Shown here piece after piece: positions 1 through 10,296 of a stretch of 64,000 bases of DNA. Numbering within the stretch: the first letter of the stretch is position 1; the number at the start of each line of letters is the position of its first letter. The position numbers and the translations under genes were made by a program. Source of the DNA: Emiliania huxleyi CCMP1516 (taxonomy: Eukaryota; Haptophyta; Isochrysidales; Noelaerhabdaceae); contig NW_005200814.1 in NCBI RefSeq assembly GCF_000372725.1, forward strand, positions 22,302-86,301, given 5' to 3'. The notes under the pieces were generated by a model. It saw only the letters and a list, made by a program, of their open reading frames with translations, made no database searches and had not been told where the DNA came from.

Positions 1-1183
1 GATAAAGAGAGGAACCGCATTGCGTTCGAAGCGACGCAGAACTGAGCGGATCCATCACAACAAGGAAGTTGAGATGAGGCGGACGACGCAAAACGAAGTT
101 CTCCGTAGACCGCGCGGACAGCGCGCTCCGTTTGCAGACCGCCCTGGCGGACTCGTTTACACTTCCAAGCTCAAGCCAGGCGCCGCAGGCCATATAAAGA
201 GGAGCGCAGATTAAAATGGCGCCGCAGGCTCCCCCCGGGCCGTCCGCGCACAGACCACAGTAACCCTTTTTAAAAAACATCTATCACACACCACTAGGGT
301 GTGGGGGAGCTCCGATCTCCCCACCTCCAATCCTCTCCCATCCACCAGCGTCGTCATCTTAGGCCGGGGATCCAGTCAGATCTCCGATCTCCATCTTCAA
401 TCTCCAATCTCCAACGTCGTCATCTTAGGCCGGATTCAGTCCGATCTCCGATCTCCATCTCCAATCTCCAATCTCCAATCTCGATTCGGGGGCCCGGGGG
501 AGGAGGGGGGGCGGCTCAAACCTTTCAAGGAGATGCGCTGTGGATTCATTCACACTGACCATCTCTCGTCTCCAATCTCTACTTGGCCACTGTCGCCGCC
601 GGCAGCAATCTACGACCTCCATTTTCAATCTTCGATCTCACATCTGGGGCGGATGGCTGGGCGCTAGGATCTACATATAAATTCTGCATTCTCCATCTCC
701 CGTCTCCACATTTTGGCCCGTGTTGCTGCTCAGAGCGATCTGCAAGGACCACAAATCTCAATCTTCGATCTTTAGTCTTAAATGGGGAACCGGACAGGAG
801 GGATCTACTGGCGAGACTTGGGCGTGTCCGTGTGAGAGATCCGCGCGGATCTCCAGTGGCTTAATCTACTATCTCTACCCCAACGATCTCCTGGTTCGGC
901 TTGCGTAGAGATTTCCATTACTCACATCAGAAACAGAATGACCAGCAATCGGCGACAACTCGGTTATCTCCCCGCCGCCCCGTGCCGCCTGGGCGCTGGG
1001 GCGTGGTGGGGCGCGGCTGCCTCCTGCCTGGCGCCCCTGCGCACCGCCAGGATTCGCGCGGCGGAACATGGTGTTGAGTGCGCACAGATACGTTTGCGCG
1101 GACGACAAACAACAAGACACCCTCGCTGCCGATGTCTGACCAGCGCCCGCTCGCGCCTCTGACTTCAGACAGGGGGAACGCAT
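1..1183. repeat. Gene-poor flank with ATCTCC-type satellite
   Basis: No convincing gene is seen here. Positions about 305-485 are an imperfect satellite built from GATCTCC, CATCTTC and CAATCTC words. A unit of roughly 63 bp beginning CGTCGTCATCTTAGGCCGG occurs at about 351 and again at about 414. The same CAATCTC-like words continue at lower density to about 870. The short open frames on both strands follow the repeat and look non-coding. Confidence 0.6.
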
Positions 1184-1253
1184 CTAGCGACGAATCCGCC
1201 GACCCCACCGCTCCTGGACCGCTGCATGGGTGCTGGAGCAGCGCGCCGCACGG

Positions 1254-2467
1254 TTAGTAGCCGCCGCCTCCGCCGCCGGCCGGCTTGGGCGCGCCGCAGC
1301 GGAAGCAAGCGCTCTTCGAGGCAAACACGTTCGAGTTGCAGGACGGGCAGGTCCAGTCGCCGGGCCGCGTGTCCCCCCCTCCTCCTCCGCCTCCGCCTCC
1401 TCCGTACCTAGAGCAAGGGTCGCCGAGGTCAGGCTCGCGAGGGTCGGAGACCGGCGACGCGACCCGCCGCCGCCGCACCCGCCGCCGCCGTACCCTCCAT
1501 ACCCCCCGAACCCGCCGCCGCCGCCAGCAGCGCTGGCCGGCTTCGGCGTGTTGCACTTGAAGCACGCGCTCTTCGACGCAAACACGTTCCCCCCGCACCC
1601 AGGGCAAGTCCAGTCGCCGGGACGCACCTCGCCGCCGCCGCCAAAGCCCCCGCCGCCGCCGCCGCCGAAGCCCCCGTAGCCGCCGCCGCCGTACGGAGGG
1701 GGGGCGCCATAGCCGCCGCCGCCATAGGGCGGGGGCGGCGCGCCGTAGCCGTAGCCGCCGCCGCCGTACCCGCCCATGCCGCCCCCCATCCCCGCCGGCT
1801 TTGGCGCGTTGCAGCGGAAGCAGGCATTCTTCGAGGCGAAGACGTTGACGCCGCACGAGGTGCAGGTCCAATCGCCCGGCCGCGTGTCTCCGCCGCCCAT
1901 CCCATACCCGCCGCCCATCCCGCCGCCCATCCCTCCGTACCCGTACCCGCCGCCCGTCCCCGGCTTGGGCGTGTTGCAGCGGAAGCAGCTCGTCTTGGAC
2001 GCAAACACGTTCGAGCTGCAGGAGGGGCAGGTCCAGTCCCCGGGCCGCACGTCGCCGCCGCCCATGCCGCCGCCGCCAATCGGCGCGCTGCCGCCCGAGG
2101 TGCCCGGCTTGGCCGTGCCGCAGCGGAAGCAGTTCATCTTGGACGCAAAGACATTCGAGTTGCAGGACGGGCACGCCCAATCTCCGGGGCGCACGTCGCC
2201 GCCCCCGCCGCCGCCCATGGCGCCCATGCCGCCCATGCCGCCGCCGAAGCTCCCCTCGCCGCTGCCCTCGCCGCCCGCGCTGCGGCCGTAGCCATCCCTG
2301 CCGGGCGAGCGCGAGCGCGAGCGCGAGCGATCACGGCCGTCGGCCGGCTCGCGGTCCCCGTGGCCGCGAGCCTCGGCGTGCTCGCGGTCGCTCGACGCGG
2401 GGGGCGGCTCGCCTGGCGGCAATGGGGGTGGCTCCACTGGCAGCGGCGCGGTCTCCACCACACTCAT
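1254..2467 (-). CDS. RanBP2-type zinc-finger RNA-binding protein, five fingers
   Basis: The start is the ATG at 2467. Exon 1 runs 2467-1479 and exon 2 runs 1407-1254. The 71-nt intron 1408-1478 has GT-AG borders and restores the frame across a glycine codon. The protein has an acidic, proline-rich N-terminus, an SR-like stretch (RDRSRSRSRSP) and then five RanBP2 fingers of form GDWxCxxC-x3-NVFASK-x3-CF+C, separated by long Gly/Tyr-rich linkers. RanBP2 fingers with this spacing bind single-stranded RNA in splicing-factor families such as ZRANB2, so a nuclear RNA-processing role is inferred. The last finger lies wholly in exon 2. The upstream region to 2881 is shared with the divergent coiled-coil gene. 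Confidence 0.88.
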
Positions 2468-2881
2468 GCTGCTTGCAAAAGTTTTTTTTTTTGGGCCTCC
2501 AAGCGTTAAAAACGATGGTGGAGTGCTCTCTACTGCCGCGGCGCCCCCTGTCGGTTCGGAGGCGCCCGGCGGCCGCGCGCTTGGTGCCGACGTCGACCGG
2601 CTGCTCTCGCGGCGCCGAGACGTGCCGCCGCTTCGGTCACGTCTCGCGCGCTGCGAGGTGTCTTTTGGCATGTGAGCGCTTGCCAAAGACGCCAGCAAGC
2701 TCGCCTTCCTTGCCTGCGGCCGCGGGCAGGTGGATGGCTGGGCGGGCGGCCGGCGGGGCCTGGTGGCTGTGCTCTCCTTGTGGCGGGGCGCGCGGTCCCG
2801 TGGAGGTTTGTATGGAGAAGTATAAACAAACCACAGAACACAACTTTTAACCTCCGCCGCGAAACGGCAAACACGCGGCGT
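2468..2881. promoter_or_regulatory. Divergent intergenic promoter region
   Basis: These 414 bases separate two head-to-head genes, the zinc-finger gene on minus and the coiled-coil gene on plus, and must hold both core promoters. A T10 tract lies just upstream of the minus-strand ATG. The stretch GAAGTATAAACAAACC at about 2817 is an A/T-rich island 60 bases before the plus-strand ATG and could be a TATA-like element. Assignment is positional only. Confidence 0.4.
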
Positions 2882-4003
2882 ATGAGGGCCGACGGCTCGC
2901 AGCTCTCTGTCACGAGCGACGGCAGCTCTTTCGTCGGCGCGGGCTTGGACGACACGACAGTGGAGGAGTTTGAAGACCTCGTGTTTGAGCTGCTCGACCC
3001 CGGTGGCACGGGTGTCAGTGCCACCACGCTGGTGAGGGCCTTGCAGGGCTGCGCTGTGCTCCCCAGCAAGAGGATTGCCGAGCTCGCGAGTGAGACGATG
3101 GTGTCCTCCTCCGCCGCCGCCGCCGACCTCGCCACCTTTCGCGGTTGCGTCGAGAGAATCGTCGAGGCGGCGGCGGCAGCGGCGCGGCAGTCCGCCGGCC
3201 ACCGTCCTGCCGGCAAGGCGGAGGTGCTACTTGGAGTCCTTGGCTTTGTGCGGAGAGACGCCGCCGAATTTGGCGAGTTCAGACTGGCGGCTCGCGCCCA
3301 GGCGCTGGGCGATGCCATCAACCAGCGCGAGGAGTATAGCCGCCGGCAGGCGATGGACGAGCGGCACCAGGCAGAGGTGGAGCGGGCGAGGGAGGCGCAG
3401 CTCGAGCAGACCATCGCCTTCAATCGTACTTGGGAGGCGAACATGTGCGAGTTTGAGCAGCGGGCGCTCGAGGTGGAGGAGGAGCTGCGGGTGAAGCACA
3501 GCGACGAGGTGAGCAGTCCGCCGGCGCCGCCGCGGGGCTTCAAGTGCTCTCGCGAACTCCTCGCGCTCAAGCGGTCGGTGGCTGTGCTGGCGAAGATGGG
3601 CAAGTACGAGGAGGCGGAGCGGGCCAAGAAGAAGGCAGATCGGCTGGAGGCGATCGAGCTGACGAGGATGGACCGCAGGCAGGGCGAGGAGGCGGCCGCG
3701 AGGGAGGCGCGGCTCCGACACATCCAGCAACAGCAGGTGGACGGGCTGCGGAGGCGCGTCGATCGCGGGCGGACGGAGCACAAGGAGCACTGGCGGCAGG
3801 GCGCGGAGCGGCTGCGGCAGTCGCACCGCAACTCGATGGCCGACCTCTGCGCGCGGCACACCCTCGAGCGATCCCGCGCCGAGATTGCGATCAAGCTCGA
3901 GATTGGGGCGAGCCGTGCGAGGAGCCGCCGCAGGAGCTTTGCCGACGCGGCGCCGCGGGTGGACACGGGGCAGCCGCCGAGGCCAAAGGCGCGGAGCCCG
4001 TGA
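2882..4003 (+). CDS. Coiled-coil protein, possibly axonemal
   Basis: This is a single open frame of 373 aa from ATG 2882. An upstream in-frame start would add a low-complexity 70-residue leader and is less likely. The first third is a compact helical, EF-hand-like or SAM-like region without clear calcium loops. From about residue 140 onward it is highly charged coiled coil. The segment EANMCEFEQRALEVEEEL followed by LAKMGKYEEAERAKKKADRLE resembles a family of protist coiled-coil proteins often predicted in cilia and flagella. That family likeness is recollection, not a search result. The C-terminus is basic and SRRRS-rich. No membrane segment or signal peptide is seen. Confidence 0.75.
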   Translation: MRADGSQLSVTSDGSSFVGAGLDDTTVEEFEDLVFELLDPGGTGVSATTLVRALQGCAVLPSKRIAELASETMVSSSAAAADLATFRGCVERIVEAAAAAARQSAGHRPAGKAEVLLGVLGFVRRDAAEFGEFRLAARAQALGDAINQREEYSRRQAMDERHQAEVERAREAQLEQTIAFNRTWEANMCEFEQRALEVEEELRVKHSDEVSSPPAPPRGFKCSRELLALKRSVAVLAKMGKYEEAERAKKKADRLEAIELTRMDRRQGEEAAAREARLRHIQQQQVDGLRRRVDRGRTEHKEHWRQGAERLRQSHRNSMADLCARHTLERSRAEIAIKLEIGASRARSRRRSFADAAPRVDTGQPPRPKARSP

Positions 4004-4197
4004 GGGGGGGGAGGGGGGGGGGGGGGGGGTTGCGGTTAATATATGGCGCGAACAATATCTAGTCACCCGGATAGCTCCCCGGCGATTCGGCCCGCGTCGC
4101 GGGGGCGCGGCGACGGCCCGCACAACAAGGTCTGTCGTTTGTGTTTTCTGTGAACAGCGACTCGGAGTGGCGTGCGATTCGAAAAGGTCCAGAATCG

Positions 4198-7100
4198 ATG
4201 AACTCTCCTACCTACTCCCGCCTCGTCTGCGGCGGCGCGGCGCCGGCGGTGGCGCCGGCACGGGCGTTGATGCTGCCGATGCTGTTTCTGCTGTTTGTCC
4301 CGCCCATTCTCGCCCAGCCGGTCCCCCAGATACTTCGGATCTCGGCACTCACTCCACCGCCGCCGCCAGCGCCGCCAGAGCCACCAGAGCCGCTGCCTCC
4401 TCCGTCGCCACCCCCCAAACCGCCGCCGCCGCCGCCACCGGCACCGCCGCCGACGCCTCCGCCGCCTTCGCCGAGCCCACCAAAAGTCCCGGTGCCACCC
4501 GCGCCGCCGCCCACACCGCCACAGCTGCCGGCGCCGCCGCAGCCGCCGCCGTCGCCGTCGCCGCAGCCACCGTCGCCCCGGAGGCCGCCGCCGCCGTCGC
4601 CGCCGCCACCACCATCGCCGCCGCCCCCACCGCCGCCATCGCCGCCGCCACCCGCCCCGCCGCCCCCACCGCCGCCATCGCCGCCGCCACCCGCCCCGCC
4701 GCCGCTGCTGCCGCCATCTGCGCCGCCGCCGCCGCTGTCGCCGCCGTCGTCACCACCGCCACAAGCCCCCCCCCCTCCGTCGCGACCGCCCGACTACCCG
4801 GGTGCGCCCCGCTCGCCCCCGCCTCTGCCGCCGTCGCCTAGGTCTCCCCCTTCCTTGCCGCCGCCTACGCCGCAGCCGCCCTCGCCCAGCCACCCGCCCT
4901 CGCCGCCAGTCTCGCCGCCGCCCTCTCCGCCGCCATCGCCACCCAGCTCACCGCCTCCTTCCCCGCCTCCGTCGCCATCGCTGCCTCCGTCGCCGCAGCC
5001 TCCGCCCTTGCCGTCGGCTCCTCCGTCGTCACCGCCGGCACTGCCGCCGCCGCCGCCGTCGCCGCCACCGCGTGCCCCGCCGCCGCCGTCGCCTCCGCCG
5101 CCAGCGCCGCCAGGCTCACCACCGCCGCCCTCGCCGCCGCCGGCGCCGTCCAGGCCTCCGCCACCGCTCCCGCCGCCCTCGCCCCCTCCCTGGCCGCGGG
5201 TGCCGTCCTCGTGGAGCCTCGCAGGGCGCGACACGTTCGAGTCGTGTGGCACAGACCTCTGGGACGTCTGCTCCGACGGCTGGTCCTCGGACGCATTCTT
5301 CAGCAGCGGCGGCTGCCGTTCGGCCGCACACCGCCGCGGTGGGCAGCTGAGCCTTCTCGGACCCGTCTCTCTCGAGCCTGTAGGCGGGTTTCGGCCGAGC
5401 ACTACAACGTGCGGCGACTTGGGCCGCGTGCTCGGAGGATACCGCTCGGCGGGCGCCGGTGTCTCGGTCGCCTTTCCAGCGCTGCGGGACGGGGCGAGGG
5501 AGGCTGGACGCAGCGCTGACGTGCCGCATATGCGATTGTCCCCCCACACAGGTGCGCAAGACGTTTGAGCTGTTGCCGCACACGGTGCTGCGTCTGGAGC
5601 TCGAATTTGTGAAGATCGACTCTTGGGACCGGGAGAAGGCCTTCATCGAGGTGGACGGGGTGCGCGTCTGGGAGCAGATCTTCCTGTACTGGGAGGGCGA
5701 CAGGAACCATTGCGGCGACGCGAGGCGACAAGCGCCTTGGGATAGCTGTAGCGGGTCGCCTAGTCACCAGTGGCTCTGGAGGCGAGGGCAGGCCCTGAGG
5801 GGGAGGGGGGTGAGCAGCCGCGTGCAGCTGCCTCTCACTTCTCACGCCTGCCCATCGACCAACCCCGCCCAACCTTGCTCCAGCCCCGCCCCCCGCCCCC
5901 GCTCTTGTAGGTTCCCGGAGATGGCGCCTCTTCCTCTCTCGCTGATCGCGGCGTGCGCCGGTCTGGACGCCGGGACCGACTAGGGACGCTCTGGCTGTAG
6001 GTCCAGCCCGTCGACATCACCCTCGCCCACCGCCGCTCGACCGCAACGGTCCGCATCGGCTCCTCCCTCTCGCACACCGCCAAGTACGAGTCGTGGGGCG
6101 TTCGCAACGTCCGCCTCTCGGTCCGTTTGCCCGAGCCACCGTTGCCGCCGCCGCCGCCGCTTCCGCTTCCGCCCCCCTCCTCGCCCGCGCCGCCAAGCCT
6201 GCCCTCGCCACCCTCGCCACCTCCTTCGCCTCCGCCGCCATCGGCGCCACCACAGCCGCCGCCGTCGCTTCCGCCGCCGCCGCTGCCACCACCACCGTTG
6301 CCGCCGCCTTCGCCGCCGCTGCATCCGCCTCCGCCGCCGTTGCATCCGCCGTTGTTTCCGCGATATACGCAACCTCCGCTTCCTCCACCGCGGTCGCCGC
6401 CGGCGCGGCCGCCGCCGCCCCTCCCGCCGTCCGTCCCGCAGAGGGTCTGGATCTTCGTCCCTGCCGGCGGCCCTCGGGTAGCGACGGCACATCCGCCACC
6501 ACCGCCTCCCTTGCCGCCGCCCCCTCTCTTGCCGCCGCCGCCGCCGCCGCCGCTTCCGCCGCCGCCGCCGCTTCCGCCGCCGCCGCCGCTTCCGCCGCCG
6601 CCGCCGCCGCCGCTCGTCCCGTTCGTCCAGCTCGTCGAGCTTGGCAGCCTGAGCAGCCTGAGCAGCCTGAGCCTGCCTGCCAGTCTCCCGCTCGACGAGC
6701 GCACCGCCCTGCTGGCTCTCGTCGCTGGCGCGGGCCTCGTTGGCCTCCTTCTCTACCGCAGGCACTCGTCCCTTCAGCCGTCCACCACCCGCTGGCAGAG
6801 CATGGTCGAGGCGGACATGGTCGAGGAGGACGAGGTCGCGCCTCCGCCGGCAGCGAAGCGAGGGGCTCCTCACTACGACGACAACGACCCATTCGCGCTG
6901 CCGCTGGCACGGCCGGACGAGCGGTCGCAGCAGGGGCGGTCGCGCCGGGCTTCGGCGGCCGACCTGACTGGCCAGCCGGTGATATACGAGTGGGAGTCGG
7001 GAGGAGGCGAGCTCACCGCAAGCACTCTCATCCGCCCCGAGGCCGGCGGCAAGGTCACGCAGGAGCCGACAGGCGACGACGGCCTCCCCATCGTCCCCTT

Positions 7101-7239
7101 CAACGCCATGGCCATTCCGCGGGGCCCGCCGCGCGGGTTGAGCGCAGGCGACGGGCTGCCGGAGGTCCCTTTCGAAGGATGGCGCACAGGCGGCCCTCGC
7201 GCTGCAGGATCCGGAGGGCCACACAAGTACTCCCTCTGA
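4198..7239 (+). CDS. Large proline-rich single-pass membrane glycoprotein-like protein
   Basis: The start is ATG 4198, followed by a hydrophobic signal peptide (core LMLPMLFLLFVPPILAQ). A roughly 280-residue PPPSPPPP tract of extensin/pherophorin style follows. Next is a Cys-containing globular domain interrupted by introns. Intron 5467-5551 (85 nt, GT-AG) joins GAGVS to VRKTFELLP, and the domain continues with KIDSWDREKAFIEVDGVRVW. Its last part, VDITLAHRRSTATVRIGS, resumes at about 6001. The border in between (about 5740-6000) is unresolved. A second poly-proline tract (6127-6620), a membrane helix (ALLALVAGAGLVGLLLY, about 6706-6756) and a charged cytoplasmic tail end at 7239. The layout suggests a cell-surface or scale-associated type I protein with a carbohydrate-interacting or adhesive ectodomain. 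Function is inferred. Confidence 0.75.
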
Positions 7240-8050
7240 GAGGCACCTACCTGATTGGTTCCGCGCCCCGAGGGTTAGGGGCGGCACGGACGGACGCGGC
7301 AGCGAGATGGCAGCAAGCAAGCGCGTGCGCAAGCATCCCCGCGAACGGACGGACGGGGTGGTCGCTGCCATTAATTAGCACATGCTCATGCAAACCACGC
7401 CGATACGGACGGATACCGTGTACACGGACCTCCCTCTAGAATCTTAAAAGCCGTGCCAAGTGCCAACCGTGTCTCGTGTCTGTCGCTTCCCTACGACCTA
7501 ACGTACCGGGGACAAAGACAAAGACAGCAACACCCAACACTATCACAGAGCCGTATGTGACACTAAAAAATAGATAGAGAGACAGAATACTAGACCCTAG
7601 ACCCTATAGAGAGCAGAGTGAGATCTGAGAGTCCAGAGACGGGAGACACGGAGTCGGAGTAAGCAAACGGAGTACGGAGAGTGCCCACAGAGCCCCCAGC
7701 CAGCCCCCCCCGGCCCCGCCCCGCGCACGACCTAGAGCTAGACGAACGAGCACATCTTCTCGGTTCACACGTTCACAGGTGGCATAATTAGAATTCAATC
7801 ATTGTTATCACATAAATCACATTATTCAGCTGATTTTTGCAGCAAAAACAAGAGGAAAAGCATCTGACTGCTGGCCAAGGCGGCCCAAATAAATAAGTAA
7901 GTAAGACGCGGCCCTCCGTATACGCGATTGCTCGCCGACCGACGCGCAGCATGATGACGAGCCCACGGTCCACCGATACATCGGGCCGTTTGCGAGCATA
8001 CAAATGACGAGATTCGCAATCAAGAGACACCTTGCAGCGCATACAATTGT
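7240..8050. other. Intergenic, no gene seen
   Basis: Past the proline-rich gene the sequence becomes less GC-rich with short AT-rich patches (about 7565-7620 and 7790-7910). No open frame with plausible composition and no RNA gene were recognised. The region probably holds the 3' UTR of the upstream gene and the promoter of the acidic ORF downstream. Confidence 0.5.
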
Positions 8051-8356
8051 ATCGGAAACGATGACTTGCCAGAGTGGATCGACACATCGCCGCCGCCGTC
8101 ACCGGGCTCATCGGCTTCCGAGTCGCCCAAGCGACAGCGAATGGCAATCGATGGACGCCGCTTCTGGAGCAACTCAGTTAATCGCGACATGCTGCGCGTT
8201 GCGCGCGGGCAGAGCTATGCCGGCAACATGATCTGCCTCGCACCCGGTCTTCACGTCTCCAAATTTTCGCGCGGGCAGAGCTTAGGCGATCCGTCCGATT
8301 CGGAGAACGAGGGCGAGGGCGAGGAGGAGGCGGAGGCGGAGGAGGAGGCGGAGGCG

Positions 8357-8398
<42 letters not shown>

Positions 8399-8729
8399 AG
8401 CGACAGCGGCGACAAACCCCTCACGCTAAAGGTCAACCTCACGACGGAGGTGGAGAGGGAGGTGGACCTCTTCTTGGAGTCGGAGAGGAGGAGCAGTTCA
8501 CCTTCGAGGAGTTCTACTGCACGCTGCCCCCGTGGGCGCGCGGCCGGCAGAAGGAGGTGCTGGCCGCGCTCAAGCGGCTCGTCAACGGCTACACAGTGTG
8601 TCGCCGGCGAAGCTAATCATGGACGACGACGACGACCAGAGCGTGGACATGGACGAGCTCGTGTTCCGACCCAATCCTGAGCGCGGTCTCGAGCTCAGCA
8701 ACTCGGACGACGTCACGAGGAGTGATTAG
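8051..8729 (+). pseudogene. Acidic protein gene with two frame breaks (or unmodelled introns)
   Basis: Three coding-like blocks in successive frames form one message. Block A runs from about 8051 to 8480, with its first in-frame ATG at 8141. It holds an acidic run of alternating E/A and then D/E, and ends LTTEVEREVDLFLESE. Block B (about 8482-8595) reads EEEQFTFEEFYCTLPPWARG and a helical KEVLAALKRLVNGYT. Block C (about 8600-8729) has DDDDDQSVDMDELVF and a normal stop. No GT-AG pair of credible length links them, so two single-base shifts (decay or sequencing error) are the simplest reading. Block A may be preceded by an exon, because CTTGCAG sits just before 8043. The family is not recognised. 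Confidence 0.4.
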
Positions 8730-9124
8730 ACGGGGAGAGGTCGCTTGGTGTCTCTAGTATTTCGAGATGCTAATTTATTCACAGCTGCGGCGAGCGTCGG
8801 TGTGCGGTGTGACCCTCGAGCCAACCCGACCGACCCCCCCCTCGGTCTGCGCTCCGACCGACCGGACCCCCCCTGCGGTTTGCGGTCTTCCGCGGCCGCC
8901 GACCGGACCCCCCCTGCGGTCGGTCGGTCTGCGCTGGGCGCTCAAACCGCGAACTCGGCCTGCTCACTACAAGATGACGCTCGTATGAGAGAGAAGCAGA
9001 AGGCCTCTAGGGGCCTAGAGAACACACACCCCTCTCCCTTTTCTCCCATTCAGCTAACAGTACTACACTGAAAAACAGTCAACGGCCTCGAACGACAACT
9101 AGGAGGACACGTCCGTCCCCACAC
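8730..9124. repeat. Intergenic with CGACCGGACCCCCC repeats
   Basis: A G/C-rich segment at about 8830-8935 carries repeated words of the form CGACCGGACCCCCCCTGCGGT and CGGTCGGTCTGCGCT. The remainder is unremarkable. No gene is supported. Confidence 0.45.
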
Positions 9125-10151
9125 ATGTGTGTACAAAACATGAAGTGCCGAGGTGATGCTCCCCGATGGCCGCATTGCGCGGCTCCCGCGCCAGCTGACC
9201 TGCCTGGCCGTTCCACGCCTGCGAGTTCCGGCCAACAGCTGGTATGCGACCCCGCCATCTCCTTCACGTCGTCGCCTCTGCCACCAGCAGTCGCCGTCTT
9301 TGCCAACAACCCAAAGGTGACGCCTGGCACCGTGCGACGCGTGGCGGCGCAACTCTGCTGTGCGGGGCGACAGCCATGCACGCCATCGGCGAATGACTGC
9401 GCTGCGGTGCTGCTAAATCATGGCTGCCTGCGCGATGCTGTCTTTGAGCACTTCCCTCGTGTCCTCTGGTTCTCACGCCGGATGCCCTTTACAAGCGACG
9501 ATGTGACCTGGTCCCGCGCCATCAACGGCGCGAAAGCGATCCGCGAGGCAATCCGTGGCGCGTTGCCTCGTCCCCCACTGGACCTCTTCCTAATCTCTAA
9601 CGGACCGAGCTGGATCACGCACAAACGAGGCCACGCCCAGAAGATCCAAGACGCCGCTATTCGCCCACCCACTACACGAACGAACGCTCTGCTTTCCGGG
9701 GAAAACTTGGAGCTGCACTCCTGTAGGCGCACGCTACGGGCCCTACGACTTTCGAGAGGACACCTGGCGAATAAAGAGGGCGGCAAGGGCGCTACGTGCG
9801 CTCTTCTTTGGTCACAACTACTCCGTCCTGACCGAGCGTGGGCTGAAGGGAGCTCTGGGCCTCAGTCGCCTCTCGCCAAGTGCGAAGCTGCCGCTGGGTG
9901 AAGACGGTCAGCCAATGCATGGGGTCAACCTCTCCATGTCGACTGGCTTCCTTGCCTCCGTTGCGCTGTTGACGCTCAAGCCCTTCTCGCCCGAGCAGGT
10001 TCGCGGCCTCTTCCCGGTCGGCTTTACGCGGCACCTCCGCACCAACGCGGATGGCACGGCGCCTGGCGAGTGGCCGAGGCATCCCTACCGTGTCGAGAGG
10101 GAGTACATGCGCTGCCTCGGCCGACTCAATACGACGTTTGAATCGACATAG
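9125..10151 (+). CDS. Unknown protein, two exons
   Basis: Two frames with good composition belong together. The first runs from ATG 9125 to about 9650 and contains VFEHFPRVLWFSRRMPFTSD and LFLISNGPSWITHKR. The second is the frame reading ARYGPYDFREDTWR at about 9732, then FFGHNYSVLTERGLKG, ending at the stop at 10151. The bases between about 9590 and 9730 contain no GT dinucleotide, so the intron must use a GC donor or other non-GT border. The acceptor is probably CTCCTGTAG at about 9728. The C-terminal half looks enzyme-like (FSPEQVRGLFPVGF), but I do not recognise the family. There is no obvious signal peptide. Confidence 0.55.
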
Positions 10152-10296
10152 CCAAGCGTGAGGTATTTTCTTCTCAATAACAAGGTCTGGTGTTTGGCAT
10201 TGGGTTTGTTTCGTGCCAGCACGCCGGTCACATCTTCTTTCGGGACGGGCGTAACTTCCCGATCGATCGGCGACGGGGCGACGGCCTTCGCCAGAC

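Noticed and set aside
4295..5350. Long Arg/Pro-rich and Ala-rich frames overlapping the proline-rich gene on both strands
   Set aside because: They are shadow frames of CCG-repeat coding sequence. Only the frame with signal peptide and Cys domain makes sense.
5980..7371. 463-aa minus-strand frame opposite the second poly-proline tract
   Set aside because: It is the Arg/Gly-rich antisense of CCGCCG repeats, with no recognisable domain.
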